From: Streptomyces zhihengii | GTDB taxonomy: Bacteria; Actinomycetota; Actinomycetes; Streptomycetales; Streptomycetaceae | Length of the DNA stretch: 64,000 nt | Direction of reading: 5' to 3' | Assembly: GCF_016919245.1 (NCBI RefSeq) | Contig: NZ_JAFEJA010000001.1 | Location: 4,268,001 to 4,332,000 of the forward strand | Shown here: positions 9,901 to 17,529 of the stretch, piece by piece | Numbering within the stretch: the first letter of the stretch is position 1 | Layout of the letters: the number at the start of each line of letters is the position of its first letter | The notes under the pieces: generated by a model | The model's database searches: none | The model's input: the letters and a program-made list of their open reading frames with translations, nothing else | What the model was told of the DNA's origin: nothing | Program-made: the position numbers and the translations under genes

Positions 9901-10753
9901 CCAGCCGCTCCTCGGTCGCCGCGAGCTCGGCCGCGTGCTTCTCGGTCGCCTCGTCGAACGGCCGCCGGTCGGTGAAGGTCATCACCGCGCCGACGAGCTG
10001 GTCCCCGTCGCGGACCGGGGCCGTGGTCAGGTCGACGGGCACCCGGGCGCCGCTCTTCGACCAGAGCACCTGACCGCGCACCCGGTGCTTGCGCCCGGAC
10101 TTGAGGGTGTCCGCGAGCGGCGACTCCTCGTACGGGAACGGGTCGCCGTCCGCGCGGGAGTGCAGGATCAGCGGGTGCAGCTCCTGGCCGCCGAGGTCGC
10201 TGGCGCGGAAGCCGAGGATCTGCGCGGCGGCCGGGTTGACCAGGACGACCCGGCCGTCGGTGTCGGTGCCCACCACGCCCTCGGCCGCGGCGCGCAGGAT
10301 CATCTCGGTCTGCCGCTGCGAACGCGCCAGCTCCGCCTCGGTGTCCATGGTCCCGGTCAGATCCCGGACGACCAGCATCAGCAGCTCGTCGCCGGTGTAT
10401 CCGCCGGCCGAGTCGTACGCCTCGCGCCCGTCCAGGCTCGCGCTCGTCACCTCGACCGGGAACTCGCTGCCGTCGGTGCGGCGCGCGATCATCCGGGCGG
10501 GCTTGGTGCGGCCGCGGGTGTCGGCCGGGTCGGGGCGGCGCATGGACCCGGGGATCAGCCGGGAGTCGAAGTCCGGCACCAGGTCGAGCAGGCCCCGCCC
10601 CACCAGAGCCGTGCCCGGCGCCTCGAAGAGGTCGAGCGCGATGCTGTTGGCGTTGACGACCGTGCCGTTGGCATTGACGAGGACGAGCCCGTCCGGAAGG
10701 GCGTCGAGTATGGCTGCGAGGCGAGCAGCGCCTCGGGATGGCCTGCTGCTCAC
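6938..10753 (-). CDS. Giant PAS-PAS hybrid sensor protein with degenerate kinase core and tandem receiver domains
   Basis: A 1271-residue cytoplasmic protein. Order: PAS (about 10-140), PAS (145-270), a Glu/Ala coiled coil (270-350), a DHp-like helical segment (355-420), a HATPase-like fold (430-560), a Pro/Ala-rich linker of about 450 residues, and two receiver-like domains (about 1040-1271). The expected SHELRTPL phosphorylation motif reads GDSLRGPL, so the histidine is missing. A clear N-box and G1 box are not visible. The last receiver keeps an aspartate (VVMDLM), but its signature lysine position reads FLAERS. It therefore probably works by binding rather than phosphotransfer. GTG 10753 has AGGGAGG about ten bases upstream; longer starts lack one. 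The general architecture recalls Streptomyces OsaA-like hybrids. Confidence 0.8.
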   Translation of the reverse strand: MSSRPSRGAARLAAILDALPDGLVLVNANGTVVNANSIALDLFEAPGTALVGRGLLDLVPDFDSRLIPGSMRRPDPADTRGRTKPARMIARRTDGSEFPVEVTSASLDGREAYDSAGGYTGDELLMLVVRDLTGTMDTEAELARSQRQTEMILRAAAEGVVGTDTDGRVVLVNPAAAQILGFRASDLGGQELHPLILHSRADGDPFPYEESPLADTLKSGRKHRVRGQVLWSKSGARVPVDLTTAPVRDGDQLVGAVMTFTDRRPFDEATEKHAAELAATEERLGGELAETTERLTAELTAAAEKHEAELADRAERYAAELEAGAERYEELTARHAQLTAVLGDSLRGPLEELRAELGALAADPAGQLWPEANQILHHLAAGYARMTTLVDNVLGYQRLDTGTERLAKANVLLDGIVAAGVEGAVELIGPGRVQFAVHAPPIEAEVDGARLATALAHLVADVAGVDSTGKARVVPGGGYVDSTIVVAAAQRGDVVRIEVRGPFAGGDPVHAPIVHGIVRAHGGVLQTHEVPGTGGSAYVLEVPLGEGSGTVPPPAPAAADTPALPAQQTAGTASSGGGRRRARRASTDAFLESPVAAEDPVAAQPPTGRRRAGRPDAEPVPAGDTDGRSVRPEGGTDGGTGRRRGRPSPAEQPAAPQAAEGSVVTAAEGAGGRAAFGETVPPQGVPVDAHGVAGPPSGRRARREVEPPRSGLPELAAASPEGAPQPAGRRARRALAAAPRPEPEAPARSPFALPPAEADRVPAPAPAPDAERHDPVAAAPGHEQHTPPQQHPAPTGRRRAAAPADGTPAQGVPVQGTPAHGTPAESAPADGTPAGAAASDGTPAQGVPAAGSTPAPGVPAGTTPAQGTPAGGTPDTPAEAEPGTGPVRVPPARVAQPLPAEEPAADSTQGRAFSVRTLGQGVPFAQHLTQQQNQSLGSGRRRKLGTRQDSELPEAAARPHPQPQAAPAPAPAQPAAPAPGASRLPADRSEGRAYAIGAPDDGAEGPQPLDGPGGAVEVANRPLPQPVDDELPPEPLDNPRRLLVWPAPDVSTQQALSDRGYRPVVVHSREEVDAQIAAFPAALFVDPLTGPITRTALQSLRQAAVAAEVPVLVTAGLGQATREAAYGADPAVLLKALAPRDSEQHPSRVLLIEEHEEIALALTETLERRGMQVARAGADADAVTLAGQMRPNLVVMDLMQVRRRRAGIIDWLRANGQLNRTPLVVYTSAGLDRAELPRLASGETVLFLAERSTSDEVQARIVDLLAKIGTN

Positions 10754-10921
10754 GACGACGGTTCCTCCCTGACCTACTGCGTATTGCGGACGGCCGGTCC
10801 CATCTTGCCCCTCGGGCCACGGCCTGTCACTGAGGGAGTCTAAGCGCAGCGAGGGGCGCTCAGACGGTGGATGAGGGGGAGCTCTCACCAAGGTTGTGTG
10901 CGGATGGCGTACGCCATCCGC

Positions 10922-11395
10922 CTATGACCTGGTGTTGGGCAGTACCGGCTCAAGCGCCTGCCACCGCGAGATCTCGCAGCCGTCGGACCTGTCGAACGTG
11001 GCGTCCACCGGGCGGCCGCGCCAGGTTCCGGTGACCCGGGCGGTGGCCGGGCCGCCGAACTGCTGGGTGCACATCTGCCCCTCGGGCACCGGCGCGAAGG
11101 GGTCCGCCCCGTCGCGGGCGAACTGGTCGAGCCGCTCGCAGGCACCGGCCGCCGAGGGGTGCGTCCCGCCGGCCGGGCCGCATTCCAGGTCGTACCTGCC
11201 GTCCGTCCGGGTGTTCCCGGTCTGGGAGACGACCACGTTCAGCCGGTCGGGAACGTCCTCGGGCGTGTCGGCCGGTCCGAGGACCGGCACGGGCAGCGGC
11301 AGCGGCAGCGGCGGGGTGATCGCGACCGCGGCGGGCACGGCGGCGGCGAGCGCGGCGGCGGACACGGTGGCGGTGAGGACGAGACGGCGCAGCAT
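10922..11395 (-). CDS. SSI-family (subtilisin inhibitor-like) secreted protease inhibitor
   Basis: A 157-residue exported protein: signal peptide at 1-26 (MLRRLVLTATV, Ala-rich core), a Pro/Leu segment, then an SSI-type domain. The four conserved cysteines are visible in LECGPAGG, AGACERLD, EGQMCTQQF and DGCEISRW, together with the family's GTWRGRPVDATFDRSDGC pattern. These proteins block subtilisin- and trypsin-like secreted proteases and influence aerial growth. The reactive loop after the third cysteine reads TQQF instead of the usual P-M or P-K/R, so its target preference may differ. ATG 11395 follows CAGGAG. Its leader contains a perfect hairpin (11418-11446). Confidence 0.85.
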   Translation of the reverse strand: MLRRLVLTATVSAAALAAAVPAAVAITPPLPLPLPVPVLGPADTPEDVPDRLNVVVSQTGNTRTDGRYDLECGPAGGTHPSAAGACERLDQFARDGADPFAPVPEGQMCTQQFGGPATARVTGTWRGRPVDATFDRSDGCEISRWQALEPVLPNTRS

Positions 11396-11417
11396 GGGTG
11401 CTCCTGACGATCACGGG

Positions 11418-11446
11418 AGATGCCGGGGACCTTGGCCCCGGCATCT
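11418..11446 (-). promoter_or_regulatory. Hairpin or operator in the leader of the protease-inhibitor gene
   Basis: Perfect inverted repeat AGATGCCGGGG-ACCTTGG-CCCCGGCATCT, 23 bases upstream of the ATG on the minus strand. It ends just before the ribosome site, so it could be an mRNA structure that affects translation or an operator. Confidence 0.4.
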
Positions 11447-11592
11447 CTAACGCTGCGCACGCCGCGGCGTTGCGCAACCGCAAGTGCTTTGCCCTGCGGG
11501 CCCGGGGCCTAGTACCGTGGACGGCGATTGGTGGCGAGCCGCAGGGCTGTGTCATCATCTGCACGCACCATCCGCGCTCGCGCGGGTGTGCT

Positions 11593-11683
11593 GGAGGCGT
11601 CGCCTAGTCCGGTCTATGGCGCCGCACTGCTAATGCGGTTTGGGCCTTAAAGCCCATCGAGGGTTCAAATCCCTCCGCCTCCG
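11593..11683 (+). tRNA. tRNA-Ser (GCU)
   Basis: Acceptor strands GGAGGCG and CGCCTCC pair. The anticodon loop reads ACTGCTAAT with anticodon GCT. A long variable arm (TTGGGCCTTAAAGCCCA) marks a class II tRNA, and the T-arm is GAGGG-TTCAAAT-CCCTC. CCA is not encoded. Confidence 0.95.
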
Positions 11684-11693
11684 CCGTCAGATC

Positions 11694-11727
11694 ACCGAAG
11701 CCCCGGCCTCCCGGCCGGGGCTTCGGT
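11694..11727 (+). terminator. Terminator of tRNA-Ser (GCU)
   Basis: Perfect 15-base arms (ACCGAAGCCCCGGCC and its complement) with a four-base loop, eleven bases after the tRNA. Confidence 0.8.
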
Positions 11728-11990
11728 CGTTCCCGGACCCGCTGCCGTGCGCGGGGCCCCACCGCGTCCGCCGCACCCCCTGGAGGGCGGCTCGTCCGGT
11801 GTCCCTCGGAGGGCGGCTGCTGCGGTGTCCCCGCTCTCGCCGCACCCCGGCCCCCGCGGGCGCAGCATGCGGCCGTTCGGGTGTTTGTGCAGGTCAGGCG
11901 GGGTGTGCCTAATGGATTTCGCGTGACGGCGCAGGTCATGTAATGTTGTCCACGCAACGCCGACCGGGCAGAAAAGCCCGAGAAGCACAA
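11728..11990. other. Inter-tRNA spacer without a gene
   Basis: Together with the preceding terminator this gap between the two tRNA genes is just over 300 bases. ORFs crossing it have poor codon character. The last 100 bases are less GC-rich (for example CATGTAATGTTG at 11938-11949) and probably carry the tRNA-Arg promoter. Confidence 0.4.
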
Positions 11991-12063
11991 GCACTCGTAG
12001 CTTAACGGATAGAGCATCTGACTACGGATCAGAAGGTTGCAGGTTCGAATCCTGCCGAGTGCA
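11991..12063 (+). tRNA. tRNA-Arg (ACG)
   Basis: Acceptor strands GCACTCG and CGAGTGC pair. The anticodon loop is CTACGGA with anticodon ACG, and the T-arm is GCAGG-TTCGAAT-CCTGC. Its A34 is the standard substrate for TadA deamination to inosine; a tadA gene lies at 32,368-32,922 in this window. Confidence 0.95.
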
Positions 12064-12070
12064 CAGCGCA

Positions 12071-12102
12071 GAGAGGCCCCGGACGAGAGTCCGGGGCCTC
12101 TC
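12071..12102 (+). terminator. Terminator of tRNA-Arg (ACG)
   Basis: Perfect 14-base arms (GAGAGGCCCCGGAC and its complement) around GAGA, followed by TCGTTTCGT. Confidence 0.8.
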
Positions 12103-12220
12103 TCGTTTCGTCGTGCGCCGGCGACGTCCGCGGGACTGTCAGTGGCGGGGCGTACTGTCCCGGCGGGTGGTCGGGTGCGGGGGTGCCCCCGGCCCGGGAC
12201 GCGGATGCCGGGAGGCGATC

Positions 12221-12802
12221 GTGGTGGATCTGAAGGACGAGCTGCACCGCAAGCTGCGGGAGGCGCGTGCCGGGCTGCTGTCGCGGCTCGACGGGCTGGG
12301 CGAGTACGACCTGCGCCGGCCGCTCACGCCCAGCGGCACCAGTCTGCTCGGGCTGGTGAAGCACCTGGCGGGCGTGGAGTACGCGTACCTGGGCGAGTCG
12401 TTCGGGCGGCCCGCGCCCGAGAAGCTGGCGTGGGTCGAGGACGGATCGGTCTGGGACGGCGCCGACATGTGGGCGCGGGCGGACGAGTCGAGCGACTACC
12501 TGATCGGGCTGTACCGGCGCGCCTGCGCCCACGGAGACCGCACGGTCGGGGAACTGGAGCTGGACTCGGCGGGGTCGGTGGCGCACTGGCCCCGGGAGCG
12601 CCGGGAGACCACGCTCGGCGTGCTGCTCGTCCGGATGGTGGCGGAGACGGCGCAGCACGCGGGCCACGCCGACATCGTGCGCGAACTCGTCGACGGGAAG
12701 GGCGGAGCGGACCGGGAGGCCCAGGGCGACGAGGCGCACTGGCGGGAGTACGTCGCGGGGATCCAGGCGGCCGCCGACGCGCACCACCGCGGCGAGGGGT
12801 GA
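12221..12802 (+). CDS. DinB / DUF664 family protein
   Basis: A 193-residue member of the DinB four-helix-bundle superfamily. The first helix shows LHRKLREARAGLLSRLDGLGEYDLRRPLTPSGTSLLGLVKHLAGVEYAYLG, where the HLAGVE histidine is one metal ligand. A later helix has MVAETAQHAGHADIVRE with two further histidines, so the three-His metal site looks intact. Members often act as thiol-dependent S-transferases (mycothiol or bacillithiol type), and an actinobacterial one could use mycothiol. The exact substrate is unknown. GTG 12221 has GGGAGG four bases upstream; the frame extends back into the tRNA region, which cannot be coding. DUF2797 follows 48 bases downstream. Confidence 0.8.
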   Translation: MVDLKDELHRKLREARAGLLSRLDGLGEYDLRRPLTPSGTSLLGLVKHLAGVEYAYLGESFGRPAPEKLAWVEDGSVWDGADMWARADESSDYLIGLYRRACAHGDRTVGELELDSAGSVAHWPRERRETTLGVLLVRMVAETAQHAGHADIVRELVDGKGGADREAQGDEAHWREYVAGIQAAADAHHRGEG

Positions 12803-12850
12803 ACGGCGGGCCGGGGGCGACGCGGTGAACGGGGCGCGGAGGGCGACGCG

Positions 12851-13747
12851 GTGAGATGGGCGCGGAGGGCGACGGACGGGGCGTGGCGGTGCGCCGGTGC
12901 GGGCTGGCCCGAGGACGGGCCGGGGGCCGTACTGCGCTGGGAGGGCGGGCGGGTGAGCCCGCTGACACCCGGCCGGGAGATCGGCTTCCGGGCGGTGGGC
13001 GAACGGCACTGCGTCGGCGCCCGGGGCAACGCCTGCCCGCTGACCGCCGTCGTCCCCGGACGGACGGCGCAGGCGCGGTGCGCCGAGTGCGCGCGGCTCG
13101 ACCGGGCCCACTCGGTCGCGGCCGACACGATGCCCGACGACCCGCGCCCCTACCGGGTGTACCTGGCCTGGTTCGGGCCGGGCCTGGTGAAGGTGGGCAT
13201 CACCGGTGAGGCGCGCGGGTCGGCGCGGCTGAGGGAGCAGGGGGCGGTGGCGTACACCTGGCTCGGGCGGGGGCCGCTGATGGCCGCCCGGCGCACCGAG
13301 GAACTGCTGCGGGCGGCGCTCGGGGTGCCGGACCGGATCCCGTACGACGCCAAGCGCGCCGTGCGGGCGGCGCTGCCGCCGGCCGGGGAGCGGGCGGCCG
13401 AGGTGGTCTCGCTGCACGCGCGGGCCGCCGCGCTCCCGGGGTGGGCCGAGACCCTGGAGCGGCTGGAGTGCCGGGTCGTGGACCACGCGGAGGTGTTCGG
13501 CCTCGACGGGCTGCCGCCCGCGACGGCGGTGGTGCGGGAGCTGGTGGACGGCGGGGCGGTCGGCGGGCGGCTGGCCGCCGTGGCCGGGCCCGATCTGCAT
13601 CTGCGGACGCCCGGCGACGGCCTGCTGGTGGTGGACACCCGGCTGCTCACGGGCTGGTCGCTGGTGCGGGCCGGCGCGGACGCGGGGGCCGAGGTACCGG
13701 TGCGCGCGATGCCCGCCGTCCGCGGGGAGCAGGGCGGACTCTTCTGA
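12851..13747 (+). CDS. DUF2797 family protein
   Basis: A 298-residue protein matching the pattern of DUF2797: an N-terminal cysteine cluster (CVGARGNACPL, then RCAEC) that resembles a zinc site, followed by DPRPYRVYLAWFGPGLVKVGITGEARG. The last stretch has the look of a GIY-YIG-like core (YLAWFG ... KVGIT ... RGSARLREQGA). The family has no established function; nucleic-acid binding is a reasonable guess. GTG 12851 has GGAGGG upstream. The start region lies in a short direct repeat (a GGGCGACGCGGTGA-containing unit of about 26 bases), so the exact start codon is uncertain. It is probably co-transcribed with the DinB gene. Confidence 0.75.
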   Translation: MRWARRATDGAWRCAGAGWPEDGPGAVLRWEGGRVSPLTPGREIGFRAVGERHCVGARGNACPLTAVVPGRTAQARCAECARLDRAHSVAADTMPDDPRPYRVYLAWFGPGLVKVGITGEARGSARLREQGAVAYTWLGRGPLMAARRTEELLRAALGVPDRIPYDAKRAVRAALPPAGERAAEVVSLHARAAALPGWAETLERLECRVVDHAEVFGLDGLPPATAVVRELVDGGAVGGRLAAVAGPDLHLRTPGDGLLVVDTRLLTGWSLVRAGADAGAEVPVRAMPAVRGEQGGLF

Positions 13748-13825
13748 CCGCCGCCGCCCTCCGGGGCCGGAGCGCCGGCCCCGGAGGGTGGACAGGGGCG
13801 GGGGCCGGGCCGGAGGGTGATCGTC

Positions 13826-14809
13826 ATGTGCAACGGACCTGGGGCGGGCAGCGGCCCGCACGACGAGACCGGCCCCGACGCCGCGCCCGACGCCGGTCCG
13901 GCCGGTGCGCCCGGCTTGGCAGGTGCGCCCGGCCCGGACGAGGCGGTGGAGGTACGGGAGTTCTGGACGCGGCTGGGCCTGCCGGGGCTGGTCGACGTCC
14001 ACACCCACTTCATGCCCGAGCGGGTGCTGCGCAAGGTGTGGGCGTACTTCGACGCCGTCGGCCCGCTGACGGGCCTTGCGTGGCCGATCTCCTACCGGCA
14101 CGAGGAGGACGAACGCGTCGCGCTGCTGCGCTCCTTCGGGGTGCGGCTCTTCACCTCGATGCTCTACCCGCACAAGCCCGGCATGGCGGGCTGGCTCAAC
14201 GACTGGGCCGCCGGCTTCGCGGACCGCACCCCCGACTGCGCCCGCACCGCGACGCTGTTCCCCGAGGAGGGAGTGGCCGGCTACGTACGCGACGCGGTCG
14301 ACGGCGGCGCCCGGGTGTTCAAGGCGCATGTGCAGGTGGGGGCCTACGATCCGGCGGACCCGCTGCTCGACCCCGCGTGGGGGCTGCTCGCCGACGCCGG
14401 GGTGCCGGTGGTGATCCACTGCGGCTCGGGGCCCGCGCCGGGCAAGCACACCGGGCCGGAGCCGGTCGGGCGCGTGCTGGTCCGCCATCCGCGGCTGCGG
14501 CTGGTGGTGGCCCACATGGGCATGCCCGAGTACACGGACTTCCTGGGGCTCGCCGAGCGGTACGAGGGGGTGTGCCTGGACACCACGATGGCGTTCACCG
14601 ACTTCAGCGAGGCCATGGCGCCGTTCCCGGTGGCGGAGCGGGCGCGGCTCGCCGCGCTGGGCGACCGGATCGTGCTCGGGACGGACTTCCCCAACATCCC
14701 GTACCCCTACCTGCACCAGCTCAGGGCGCTGGAGCGGCTGGAGCTCGGGGACGACTGGCTGCGGGCCGTCTGCCACGACAACGGGGCGGCCCTGCTGCGC
14801 GCCGCCTGA
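13826..14809 (+). CDS. Amidohydrolase-family (ACMSD-like) metal-dependent hydrolase
   Basis: A 327-residue protein of the amidohydrolase-2 type TIM barrel. The first metal motif HxH is in LVDVHTHFMP, a later histidine in VVIHCGSG, another in LVVAHMGMPEYTDF, and the catalytic aspartate in IVLGTDFPNIPYPY. The ligand set is therefore complete. Relatives decarboxylate or hydrolyse small aromatic or carboxylated metabolites; the substrate here is unknown. The N-terminal 35 residues are a Gly/Pro/Ala-rich tail outside the barrel. ATG 13826 has GGAGGG eight bases upstream; a GTG three codons earlier overlaps that site. After the stop there is a 150-base run of GGGCC/GGGCG low complexity. Confidence 0.85.
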   Translation: MCNGPGAGSGPHDETGPDAAPDAGPAGAPGLAGAPGPDEAVEVREFWTRLGLPGLVDVHTHFMPERVLRKVWAYFDAVGPLTGLAWPISYRHEEDERVALLRSFGVRLFTSMLYPHKPGMAGWLNDWAAGFADRTPDCARTATLFPEEGVAGYVRDAVDGGARVFKAHVQVGAYDPADPLLDPAWGLLADAGVPVVIHCGSGPAPGKHTGPEPVGRVLVRHPRLRLVVAHMGMPEYTDFLGLAERYEGVCLDTTMAFTDFSEAMAPFPVAERARLAALGDRIVLGTDFPNIPYPYLHQLRALERLELGDDWLRAVCHDNGAALLRAA

Positions 14810-14960
14810 GCGGGCCGGGCCGGGCCGGGCGGGGACGGGGCGGGGCGGGCGGTAAGGGACAGGCCGGGCCAGGCGGGGCAGGCCGGGCGGGGCGGGGCGA
14901 GAAACGGCGGAAGGGCCGGGCGGGGCCTGGGCCGGGCGGGCCGGGCCGGGCGGAGGCGTT

Positions 14961-15000
14961 TCTCAGGGAATTCACAGGTTCGGGCAAGAACGCTCTCAGG
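14961..15000 (+). promoter_or_regulatory. Helically phased heptamer repeats upstream of the response regulator
   Basis: TCTCAGG at 14961, TCACAGG at 14972 and TCTCAGG at 14994 start 11 and 22 bases apart, one and two helical turns. OmpR/PhoB-type regulators typically bind such direct repeats, so this is a candidate autoregulatory site. Confidence 0.5.
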
Positions 15001-15022
15001 ACCGGCCCCCACCGTGGCGGGT

Positions 15023-15775
15023 ATGACCATCACCTCGCCCCAGGGGCGCACCGAACTGCTCAGGCCGGACGGCAGCGCCGTCCGGGTGCTCGTGGTCGAC
15101 GACGAGGCGCCGATCGGCGAGCTGCTGTCGATGGCCCTGCGCTACGAGGGCTGGGACGTGCGCAGCGCTCCGGACGGCACCGAGGCGCTGCGCGCGGCGC
15201 GGGAGTTCCGGCCGGACGCGGTCGTGCTGGACGTGATGCTGCCGGACATGGACGGGCTGACGGTGCTGGGGCGGATGCGCCGCGACCTGCCGGACGTGCC
15301 GGTGCTGTTCCTGACCGCGCGCGACGCGGTCGAGGACCGGATCGCCGGTCTGACGGCGGGCGGCGACGACTACGTCACCAAGCCGTTCTCGCTGGAGGAG
15401 GTGGTGGCCCGGCTGCGCGGTCTGATCCGGCGCTCCCGGGCCGCCGTGGTGCGCAGCGAGTCGCTGCTCGCCGTCGGCGACCTGACGCTCGACGAGGACA
15501 GCCACGAGGTGACGCGCGGCGGGGACTCGATCCATCTGACGGCGACCGAGTTCGAGCTGCTGCGGTACCTGATGCGCAACCCGCGGCGGGTGCTGAGCAA
15601 GGCGCAGATCCTGGACCGGGTGTGGAGCTACGACTTCGGCGGCCAGGCCAACGTCGTCGAGCTGTACATCTCCTATCTGCGCCGGAAGATCGACGCCGGA
15701 CGCGCCCCGATGATCCACACCCGGCGCGGCGCGGGATACCTGATCAAGCCCGGGGAGGCAGTGCCCGGTGCCTGA
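15023..15775 (+). CDS. OmpR/PhoB-type two-component response regulator
   Basis: A 250-residue regulator. Receiver domain: acidic pair in VLVVDDEAP, phospho-aspartate in AVVLDVMLPDMDG, threonine in LFLTARD, lysine in DYVTKPFS; all key residues are present. The C-terminal winged helix shows LTATEFELLRYLMRNPRRVLSK and ends with the usual YLRRKID and HTRRGAGYLIKP. It is transcribed with the sensor kinase, which overlaps its end by eight bases, and with two envelope glycosyltransferase genes behind it. No ribosome site is visible before ATG 15023 or before GTG 15014 three codons earlier, so the mRNA may be leaderless or nearly so. Confidence 0.92.
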   Translation: MTITSPQGRTELLRPDGSAVRVLVVDDEAPIGELLSMALRYEGWDVRSAPDGTEALRAAREFRPDAVVLDVMLPDMDGLTVLGRMRRDLPDVPVLFLTARDAVEDRIAGLTAGGDDYVTKPFSLEEVVARLRGLIRRSRAAVVRSESLLAVGDLTLDEDSHEVTRGGDSIHLTATEFELLRYLMRNPRRVLSKAQILDRVWSYDFGGQANVVELYISYLRRKIDAGRAPMIHTRRGAGYLIKPGEAVPGA

Positions 15776-17447
15776 GCAGCCCGCCGGCCGCCGGCCGTGG
15801 TCGCTGCGGACACGACTGGTCGTGTCGGCGGTGCTGCTGATCGCGGTCGTGTGCGCGGTGATCGGCACCGTCACGACGATCGCCTTCCGCACCTACCTGT
15901 ACGGCCAGCTCGACAACCAGCTCGGGGCCGTGGCCGCGCGTGCCGCGGGACCGCCCGCCGGGGACGGCGTCATGCCGCCCGGGGGCGATCTGCCCCAGCG
16001 GGCCCCGCTGGGCTTCGTCACCGGCGGCGGCGCGCCCGTCGGGACGGTCGGCGCGCTGGTGGGGGCGGACGGCCGGGTGGACTCCGCGGTGGCGAGCACC
16101 CAGGAAGTGCCGTCCGGCCCCGCGCCCACCGAGCAGCAGCTCACCACGGCGCAGCGCGAGGCGCTCGCGTCCGTGCCGCGCGACGGCGAGCCGCACACGG
16201 TGGACCTGCCGGGCCGCGGCGGGTACCGGGTCGAGTACGCGGACGGGGCGCGGGGCGCGTTCCTCGTCGGGGTGCCGACCCGGGACGTGCAGGACGCCCT
16301 CGGGACGCTGATCGTCGTCGAGGTGTGTGTCACGGGGGCCGGACTGGTGGCCGCCGGGCTCGCGGGCGCCTCCATGGTGACGGTGGCGCTGCGGCCGCTG
16401 CGCCGGGTCGCCGCGACCGCGCGCCGGGTCTCCGAACTGCCGCTGCACAGCGGGGAGGTGGCCCTCCACGAGCGGGTACCCGAGGCCCAGGCGGATCCGC
16501 GGACCGAGGTGGGGCAGGTCGGCGCCGCGCTCAACCGGCTGCTGGGACACGTCGGTTCGGCGCTGGTGGCGCGGCAGGAGAGCGAGACGCGGGTGCGGCA
16601 GTTCGTCGCCGACGCCAGCCATGAACTGCGCACACCGCTGGCGTCCATCCGCGGCTACGCCGAGCTGACCAGGCGCCGTTGGGCGCGGGGCGCCGCGCCG
16701 GCGGACCCCGCCGGGCGCGGCCCTTCCGCCGGCGGCGAGCCCCAAGGGGCTCCGGACCCGCTGGAGTTCGTCGGGGCGGACACCCGGCACGCGCTGGGCC
16801 GGATCGAGGCCGAGGCGACCAGGATGACGGGGCTGGTGGAGGACCTGCTGCTGCTCGCCCGGCTCGACGCGGGACGGCCGCTCTCGTACGAGAGCACTGA
16901 TCTCTCACCGCTGGTCGTGGACGCGGTCGCGGACGCCCGCGCCGCCGGTCCCGCCCATGTGTGGCGGCTGGAGCTGCCGGACGACCCCGCGACCGTGCAC
17001 GGCGACCCGGCCCGGCTCCACCAGGTGCTGGTCAACCTGCTGGCGAACGCCAGGACCCACACCCCGCCCGGCAGTGTGGTCACGGCCCGGGTGCGGACGG
17101 CCCCGCCCCCGGGGGCGGGCGGCCCGGCGGACGAGGACGGCCCGGCGGACGCGGGTGCCGCGTGGCCGGGGGCCGTGCTGCTGGAGATCGAGGACGACGG
17201 GCCCGGTGTCCCCGCCGAGCTGCGCCCGCACATATTCGAGCGCTTCGCCCGCGGCGACGCCTCCCGCTCGCGCCAGGCCGGCGGCACCGGGCTCGGCCTG
17301 GCCATCGTGCACGCCGTGATCGCGGCGCACGGCGGCTCGGTGGCCGTGACCTCGGCCCCCGGGCGCACGGTCTTCGCGGTGACCCTCCCGGCGGTGGCCG
17401 CGGGAGCCGCTCCGGCGGCGGTCCCGGGGGCGCGGCTCGCCCCGTGA
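15768..17447 (+). CDS. Membrane sensor histidine kinase paired with the upstream regulator
   Basis: A 559-residue kinase. TM1 is at about 15-40, an extracytoplasmic sensor at 41-180, TM2 at about 183-208, then a HAMP linker (LRPLRRVAATARRVSELPL). The H-box is intact (FVADASHELRTPLASIRGY), as are the N-box (HQVLVNLLANARTHTP), the G1 region (IEDDGPGVP), the F-box region (IFERFARGD) and G2 (GGTGLGLAIVHAVIAAHGG). An unusual Pro/Ala/Gly-rich insert of about 40 residues follows the H-box helix. The gene begins with GTG 15768, overlaps the regulator by eight bases, and has GGGGAGG ten bases upstream. The signal is unknown, but the following glycosyltransferases suggest cell-envelope stress. Confidence 0.92.
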   Translation: MPEQPAGRRPWSLRTRLVVSAVLLIAVVCAVIGTVTTIAFRTYLYGQLDNQLGAVAARAAGPPAGDGVMPPGGDLPQRAPLGFVTGGGAPVGTVGALVGADGRVDSAVASTQEVPSGPAPTEQQLTTAQREALASVPRDGEPHTVDLPGRGGYRVEYADGARGAFLVGVPTRDVQDALGTLIVVEVCVTGAGLVAAGLAGASMVTVALRPLRRVAATARRVSELPLHSGEVALHERVPEAQADPRTEVGQVGAALNRLLGHVGSALVARQESETRVRQFVADASHELRTPLASIRGYAELTRRRWARGAAPADPAGRGPSAGGEPQGAPDPLEFVGADTRHALGRIEAEATRMTGLVEDLLLLARLDAGRPLSYESTDLSPLVVDAVADARAAGPAHVWRLELPDDPATVHGDPARLHQVLVNLLANARTHTPPGSVVTARVRTAPPPGAGGPADEDGPADAGAAWPGAVLLEIEDDGPGVPAELRPHIFERFARGDASRSRQAGGTGLGLAIVHAVIAAHGGSVAVTSAPGRTVFAVTLPAVAAGAAPAAVPGARLAP

Positions 17448-17529
17448 CCCGGCGCCCCCGGCCCGGCTCACAGGTGCGGCACAGGCTCACCACACCGCCG
17501 TGACAGCGGCCCCCGGAAGTGTCGGACGC

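Noticed and set aside
11728..11990. Short ORFs between the two tRNA genes
   Set aside because: Irregular codon use and no ribosome sites; the interval is short and holds tRNA signals.
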